From contig JADJDP010000042.1 in assembly GCA_016702645.1 (NCBI GenBank), forward strand, positions 1-22,836: a stretch of DNA of 22,836 nt, written 5' to 3'. A program made the translations under genes and the position numbers. Below, piece by piece: positions 18,779 to 22,836 of the stretch (the first letter of the stretch is position 1; each line of letters begins with the position of its first letter). The notes below the pieces were generated by a model. It worked only from the letters and a program-made list of their open reading frames with translations, did no database searches and was not told where the DNA came from. The stretch is from Flavobacteriales bacterium. GTDB taxonomy: Bacteria > Bacteroidota > Bacteroidia > Flavobacteriales_F > PHOS-HE28.

Positions 18779-19230
18779 ACCGAATGACCATGAAGACCGC
18801 GAAGAAGATGTCCTCATCCCGCCCCAGCGGGAAAACCGCACCGGTGAAACCCTATCCCTTCATCGTGGAGTGGACCAAGACCGGTTTCTCCGCCTACTCG
18901 AAGGACCACGCCATAGCCACCACTGGCGAAACATTGAACGAGTTGCGTAAGAATGCCGCCGAAGCGCTGGGGCTGTTGCTCGACACACCACGCAAGAAGG
19001 TGACGACGAAGGAGATCCACTTCTTCATGGACATGCGCTACTTCTTCAAACAGTACCGCGTGCTCAACGCAAGACAACTGGCGCATCGCATCGACGCGAA
19101 CCACACGCTGCTCTCGCAATACGTGAGCAGCGCCAAGATGCCATCGGAGGAACAGACCGAACGCATCCTGGTCGGCATCCGGAAAGTGGCGAGAGAGTTG
19201 GCGGGGGTGTCGCTTACGGCCCAGCATTGA
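18775..19230 (+). CDS. hicB: HicB family antitoxin with C-terminal DNA-binding domain
   Basis: 151 residues. After a basic N-terminus, PYPFIVEWTKTGFSAYSKDH and ETLNELRKNAAEAL fit the degenerate RNase H fold of HicB antitoxins that covers the HicA active site. The second half (LNARQLAHRIDANHTLLSQY to EEQTERILVGIRKVAREL) is a helix-turn-helix of XRE type that would repress the operon promoter. Start chosen at 18775, where ATG overlaps the hicA stop. An ATG at 18784 or 18790 is possible. Intact, no frameshift. Confidence 0.85.
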   Translation: MNRMTMKTAKKMSSSRPSGKTAPVKPYPFIVEWTKTGFSAYSKDHAIATTGETLNELRKNAAEALGLLLDTPRKKVTTKEIHFFMDMRYFFKQYRVLNARQLAHRIDANHTLLSQYVSSAKMPSEEQTERILVGIRKVARELAGVSLTAQH

Positions 19231-19250
19231 GGACCGACCGGCAGCGCCTG

Positions 19251-19371
19251 TTACTTCCCGAACACCGCGCCCTGCCTTCGGCAGGCAGGTCCGGTGATAC
19301 TCCCCGTATTCGGCCCTGAGGCCGATGGCTTCCACCAGAACGATCAATGCCTCCCGCTCGCCTGGTGGTGT
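19251..19371 (-). pseudogene. HNH nuclease C-terminal fragment, copy e, interrupted by P3
   Basis: Minus-strand reading ERE-ALIVLVEAIGLRAEYGEYHRT aligns with EGKPLAIPVEAAGPEAEYLEYHRT of copy a. After the 19-bp palindrome it resumes as AVFGK and a TAA at 19253-19251 (copy a: KVFGQ-stop). It starts at the base after the stop codon of the propeller lipoprotein gene and ends 20 bases from the hicB stop, so it fills the convergent gap. Confidence 0.6.
19271..19289. repeat. 19-bp palindromic repeat P3 inserted in HNH-tail copy e
   Basis: CCTGCCTTCGGCAGGCAGG, identical to P2. Here the insertion point is between the codons for H-R-T and x-V-F-G, about 40 codons from the P2 insertion point in copy b. 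Confidence 0.75.
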
Positions 19372-20417
19372 TCATCGCCACGGCCCGTTCCGTTCCACCT
19401 GTTTCATCGTGTCACCTTCCAGGCGATACAGCCCGCCACCACCGCCGAACCACATGCGGCCTTCCCGGTCCTGATGGATGGTCTGCACAGCGAGCACACC
19501 AAGGCCCTGCTTCGTGGAGTAGTTGCGCAACGAACTGCCATCGTAACGGTAGACGCCATAGCCCTCGGAACTGAACCAGATGTTCCCCTGCCGATCCTCA
19601 TACACGTTCCAGACCTCATTGTCGCCGATGTCATCGGGGGCGGCGAAGTCTTGAACGAGGTTCCATCATAACGGCTCAGTCCACCGGTCATCGAACTGAA
19701 CCAGACCTGGTCCTTGCGGTCCCACAAGAATGCAGGGCACATAGATTTGTCCCCCAGGGCCATCCTTCGTCGTGAGCCATTGGAACGAACGACCATCATA
19801 CCTGAAGGCACCGTGTCGGTCCCGAACCAAAGATCTCCCTTGCGGTCCTGCGTCCATGCAAAAAGACCCAGCGTTCCGGGACGTCCGGGACCGCCGCTTC
19901 ACCCATCGGCAGGGCGAATGGTGTGAAGGTATGGCCATCGAAGCGGCAAGGTCCGGCGCTGTGCCCCCAGATGGTGCCATCGCGCGCCCCGAAGATGCTC
20001 CAACACCCGTTGCTGGGCAGGCCATCCTTCGTCGTGTAGGTGGCGAACGTCTATCCGTCACATGCCCGGGACACACCGCCGTCGGTCGAGATCCAGATGT
20101 GCCCATTGCGGTCCTCCAGGATGCCGGTGACCTGTGAGCCCGCAAGACCATCATCGGTAATGAACACCTCCAGCAGCCCGGCTCCCGACCCCGGGTCGTA
20201 ACGGTGAATGCCATCGCCGTTGGAGCCGAACCAATAGCGGCCTTGGCTGTCCTGGAAGATGCGGCGCACGTACTCCGTCAGCTGGCCATCACCGGTGACC
20301 TTTTTCCCGATCGCGCCTTGCGCGACAAGTGCAAGCTCTTGATCGATGTGTGTTTGCTGGCCTCCGGCCACGCCGCATGCCATCAAGGGACCAGGAACAG
20401 AAGTGAAGTACGCATCA
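19372..20417 (-). CDS. Propeller lipoprotein (two-component-regulator propeller type), broken
   Basis: ATG 20417 starts MMRTSLLFLVPLMACG, a lipoprotein signal with lipobox L-M-A-C, once a one-base loss near 20385 is allowed. The body is repeats of the Reg_prop type: YVRRIFQDSQGRYWFGSNGD, QVTGILEDRNGHIWISTDGG, NVYEDRQGNIWFSSEGYGV and TIHQDREGRMWFGGGGG. Each is followed by a Y-R-Y-D-G or S-R-Y-D-G-x-S-F strand. These repeats usually form the periplasmic sensor of hybrid two-component systems. Here there is no histidine kinase or regulator domain, and it ends KQVERNGPWR. A TAG at 20053-20051 interrupts C-D-G/T-F in frame; other shifts lie near 19880-19640. About 345 residues. Probably membrane-anchored; ligand unknown. 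Confidence 0.7.
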
Positions 20418-20580
20418 TAGTACCAATGTCGCACTTGCAGGCGGGAAGTTACATGGCAGGGAACGCACAGGCCGGCGCCACGCTCCGTGCCCGACCCCGC
20501 GGGGGAGCATGTGCGGATCGTGTGTGCTTACTGGGCCGGTGCAGGCTCGCGAAGTGTCAGCGGATCCTATCTTTCTGCGC

Positions 20581-21524
20581 ATGCCACCCTCGCCCTTGCC
20601 CGACTATCTCCGCCTCAACCGGGCCAATGGCAGAGCGCCGCACAAGCCGATCCTGTTACTCGCAGTGCTCAAGGCATTCGATGAGGTTGATAAAGCAGGA
20701 ACCGTGTTGACCCAACGGCCGAACTGATCGACCTCTTCCAATGGCTACTGGGATGCGCTGGTGAAAACGCCCGGTTTCCAGCGGCGCTTCTGCATGCCGT
20801 TCTTCTATCTCAAAAACGAACGTTCAGGCCTGTGGACCTTGCACACCATGCCGGGATTCGAACATGCTTTGACGCGCGCGGCACGGAGATCGAGGCCTGG
20901 GCGCCTTGATGCGCCTACGAAGCATAGGCCGAGTTGCACGGATGTGTACCAGCGCTGGCAACTTGCTGGAACATCGCGCCGCCGACCGGCTCACGTTGAT
21001 GGCGAAGTACTTCACGGGGCAAGCTCTGCCGCAGGAATTACCTGACCAGCTGCGCGCGTTGGAGTACCAGATCGCGCACGATAGCCCCGAGGCTTATGGC
21101 CCGACAACTGCGGCGATTACAGGATGATGAGGAGGAGGGGCGGGTCCTGCGCGGTGCCGCCTTCAAGCGCAAGATCCACGAACTGTACGACTACCGCTGT
21201 GCGATCGCCGGCCTGCGCGTGCAGACCAGCCGGGCCGCGAGCCTAATCGACGCCTGCCACATCGTGCCCTGGGCCGATTCCTACAACGACACCATCACCA
21301 ACGGCATCGCGCTGTGCCCCAGCATGCACCATGCGTTCGATCGGCGATCGGCCACGTTGCGGACGACCTGACCGTATTGGTCTCACCTGACCTGCGCGGG
21401 AACGACACCAGCCATGCCATCGGTCCTTTTTACGCTGGCAAGACACTGCTCCTGCCCAAGGACCGGCGGCATTAGCCAGCACCCGACAACCTCTCGAGGC
21501 GTCCAGGTGCAGTTCGGGTTCTGA
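20581..21524 (+). CDS. HNH endonuclease, COG3440 restriction-like, broken
   Basis: Starts MPPSPLPDYLRLNRANGRAP followed by HKPILLLAVLKAF, the typical N-terminus of predicted restriction endonucleases of this group. Then TPGFQRRFCMPFFYLKNE and LLEHRAADRLTLMAKYFTG appear in other frames. The nuclease part is RGAAFKRKIHELYDYRCAIA, LIDACHIVPWADSYN and NGIALCPSMHHAFDR; the motif residues H, N and H are present. After a shift at 21330 the tail is VADDLTVLVSPDLRG and LLLPKDRRH, where TAG (21473-21475) replaces the Trp normally found before P. Extending past it and one shift gives V-Q-F-G-F and a TGA at 21522-21524. About six breaks in 315 codons, so it may be dead. Related proteins are linked to DNA restriction. 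Confidence 0.65.
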
Positions 21525-21530
21525 TCCTGG

Positions 21531-21777
21531 CTATTGGCCGAAGACCTTGGTCCGGTGATACTCCAGGTACTCGGCCTCCGGTCCGGCGGCCTCCACCGGA
21601 ATGGCCAGCGGCTTCCCTTCGTAGGCCCTGAACTGCTGGCCCACGGTAGCGTCAGCGAAGTGGTCGCGGAGCGAAGGGGCGCACACAAGCCGTAGCGCGG
21701 TGTCGAAGGTGATGAGGCAGCGTCGAAGGCTTTGTCGTGGAGGGTGTGGAAGGCGATGCCGTTGCGGTCATTCATGA
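21531..21777 (-). pseudogene. HNH nuclease C-terminal fragment, copy a (longest)
   Basis: Reads NDRNGIAFHTLHDKAFD, a one-base shift, then GLITFDTALRLVCAPSLRDH, FADATVGQQFRAYEGKPLAI, PVEAAGPEAEYLEYHRTKVF and GQ-stop (TAG at 21533-21531). This is the last 80 residues of an HNH nuclease, including the catalytic N and the L-H-D-x-A-F-D segment. The upstream D-A-A-H-I-x-P-W part is missing: the reading ends at the 5' region of HNH gene 2. It is the reference for the shorter copies b-f. The stop is 6 bases from the end of HNH gene 1. Confidence 0.65.
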
Positions 21778-21809
21778 CACCTACTTTCGTTCGCAGCAGA
21801 GCATTCCGG

Positions 21810-22631
21810 ATGAGACATGGGTTGTACTGCAGAAACCGAGATGCGGCTACTCGGATGGGCCAGGCATCTCGTATGGTATCGAAAATCACGAATGGGCGCG
21901 GCAATCGAGGCGAATGACATTTTGATGATGGCCGAACCAGTCAAAGTGACGCCGGGGAGCGACGACCAGATCGTTTGGCTGGGGCGTGGTCGACAGGATG
22001 TGATGCGTACACCCGCAATGGCAAAGACATGGCTAATGCCGTTATATACGGTCTACAACGAGCTTTCACCAAGACTGAGCTTCGAAGCGGTTGGCGGCGA
22101 TCCGAGGAACAACCGCACCAACTCCATCAATCGGATCCCGGATGGAGTTGACCTGCGCATTCTCCAGGCACTCACGCAGGCCAAGTCTGTAGCGCGCAAC
22201 TCGCCGCAATTGGAACTACCCTTGAGCATCGCTGCGGAGCCATCAACACCATTGATCGATCGCATACAGTTTGAGGCACGCCAAGCGAGACAAGGCCGGG
22301 GTATTTTCACAAAGGCCTGCTCGTGCTTTACGAGCAGATGCGCGATATCCGATTACACGCCCAATGCAGTGATCGATGCAGCGCACATCATTCCTTATTC
22401 AGAGGGGCAGGACCACGACCTCGGTAACGGACTCCTGCGGAGCTGACCTCCACAATCTTTTCGACGACGGGTTGCTTCGGATCGAGCCCAAGAAGTTAGT
22501 GGTAGAGCTTTCCAGGGCTCAGCAAGTCCTGTACTCTCCGCTGAACGGTGCGGCTCTCAGGCCAGGGTTGATGGATCGTTCCTTCTATCGATGCCCTCGA
22601 TCATTTTTATCACTCATTCCTCGGCCGGTAA
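21810..22631 (+). CDS. HNH endonuclease, second type, frameshifted
   Basis: ATG 21810 with one missing base gives MRH-WVVLQKPRCGYSDGPGIS, an N-terminal domain with the G-Y-x-D-x-P-G pattern seen in some HNH nucleases. It may be PUA-like, but I cannot show that. A shift near 21905 leads to a linker (NSINRIPDGVDLRILQAL) and then the HNH part: IQFEARQARQGRGIFTKACS, RCAIS, VIDAAHIIPYSEGQDHDLGN and, after a shift at 22437, ADLHNLFDDGLLRIEPKKLV. Motif residues H, N and H are present. It ends IDALDHFYHSFLGR with TAA at 22629-22631. Length about 273 residues. The C-terminal half differs from both HNH gene 1 and the dispersed tails. Likely DNA cleavage, possibly of modified or foreign DNA (inference). 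Confidence 0.65.
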
Positions 22632-22695
22632 GCAAAACATCGCACGGGCGGCGAGCAGGACGGAGCTATCGGGTGGGTGCCGCGCCAACATCTAA

Positions 22696-22836
22696 ATGGC
22701 ATTCTCGAAGAGGAGAACGCCGCGATACCTGCTCTACCGGCTCTTCGACTTCGGTAGAAGCCACGCATGTTCGAGCTTTTTGGGCTCAATGGAGGCGTGT
22801 GTAATCTCGCCGACGAGGTATCGGGAATGGGTAAAA
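22696..22836 (+). CDS. Possible start of an unidentified gene, truncated by window end
   Basis: ATG 22696 opens a frame that stays open to the right edge (47 codons), beginning MAFSKRRTPRYLLYRLFDFG. I recognise no family, and another frame is also open here, so this is only a candidate. Confidence 0.25.
   Translation, partial: MAFSKRRTPRYLLYRLFDFGRSHACSSFLGSMEACVISPTRYREWVK

Noticed and set aside
18245..19289. CRISPR array
   Set aside because: The palindromic repeats are only three, of 19 bp, not regularly spaced, and lie inside coding fragments; no cas gene is seen.
20418..20580. Coding sequence or another HNH tail in the gap before HNH gene 1
   Set aside because: Open frames here show no family resemblance and no match to the tail copies; I see only a weak TATCTTTC (20568-20575), too close to the ATG to be a promoter.
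16571..21475. Stop-codon reassignment or programmed readthrough
   Set aside because: Both TGA and TAG are involved, other genes use TGA, TAG and TAA as normal stops, and abundant indels in the same genes make error or decay simpler.
13188..21777. A true integron (attC sites with integrase)
   Set aside because: No tyrosine recombinase is in the window, the repeats are HNH coding fragments rather than imperfect palindromes with conserved core sites, and the genes are in both orientations.

Overview
The window looks like a piece of a high-GC Bacteroidota (Flavobacteriales-like) chromosome. At least six gene products carry N-terminal signal peptides. Several end in a type IX secretion (T9SS) type A sorting tail, with F-P-N-P-S-N-G-E, F-P-N-P-A-N-D or Y-P-T-P-A-N-D cores, and these proteins are typical of that phylum: Delta-60 beta-propeller, Kelch, lamin-tail, two-component-type propeller lipoprotein, and a TPR/helix-turn-helix regulator. 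Short TAnnTTTG-like sequences, the Bacteroidota -7 element, precede several genes. The lineage is inferred from these families only.

Almost every gene longer than about 400 bp is broken by one or more single-base frameshifts, and three have in-frame stops at conserved codons. Conserved protein sequence continues across each break in another frame. This is most easily explained by uncorrected long-read indels, so I merged the pieces into single genes and gave the outer coordinates. True pseudogenes cannot be told from sequence errors here.

Layout. 1-13.1 kb is mostly a secreted/surface-protein region. It holds two overlapping minus-strand genes of unknown function, an HExxH metalloprotease with a T9SS tail (1531-2571) and a small four-Cys T9SS protein (2649-3451). 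A small membrane protein copy (3583 onward) converges on a Delta-60 propeller gene that is translationally coupled to a 60-residue coiled-coil protein. Then come a TPR-TM-coiled coil-HTH regulator (5882-7604), a second copy of the four-Cys T9SS protein (7819-8623), a gene remnant, a Kelch protein (9101-10426), a formate/nitrite transporter (10610-11427) and another T9SS protein (11480-13115).

13.2-21.8 kb has an unexpected architecture. Six fragments of one HNH-endonuclease C-terminal coding sequence, all on the minus strand, sit between unrelated genes: a second copy of the membrane protein, an S41 peptidase, a lamin-tail T9SS protein, the HicAB toxin-antitoxin pair, a propeller lipoprotein and a COG3440-type HNH nuclease. 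Two fragments carry the same 19-bp palindrome inserted at different places. This gene-repeat-gene-repeat layout resembles a cassette array and is the most interesting thing in the window. The right end (20.6-22.8 kb) has two different HNH nucleases, so the region may be a defence/accessory island.
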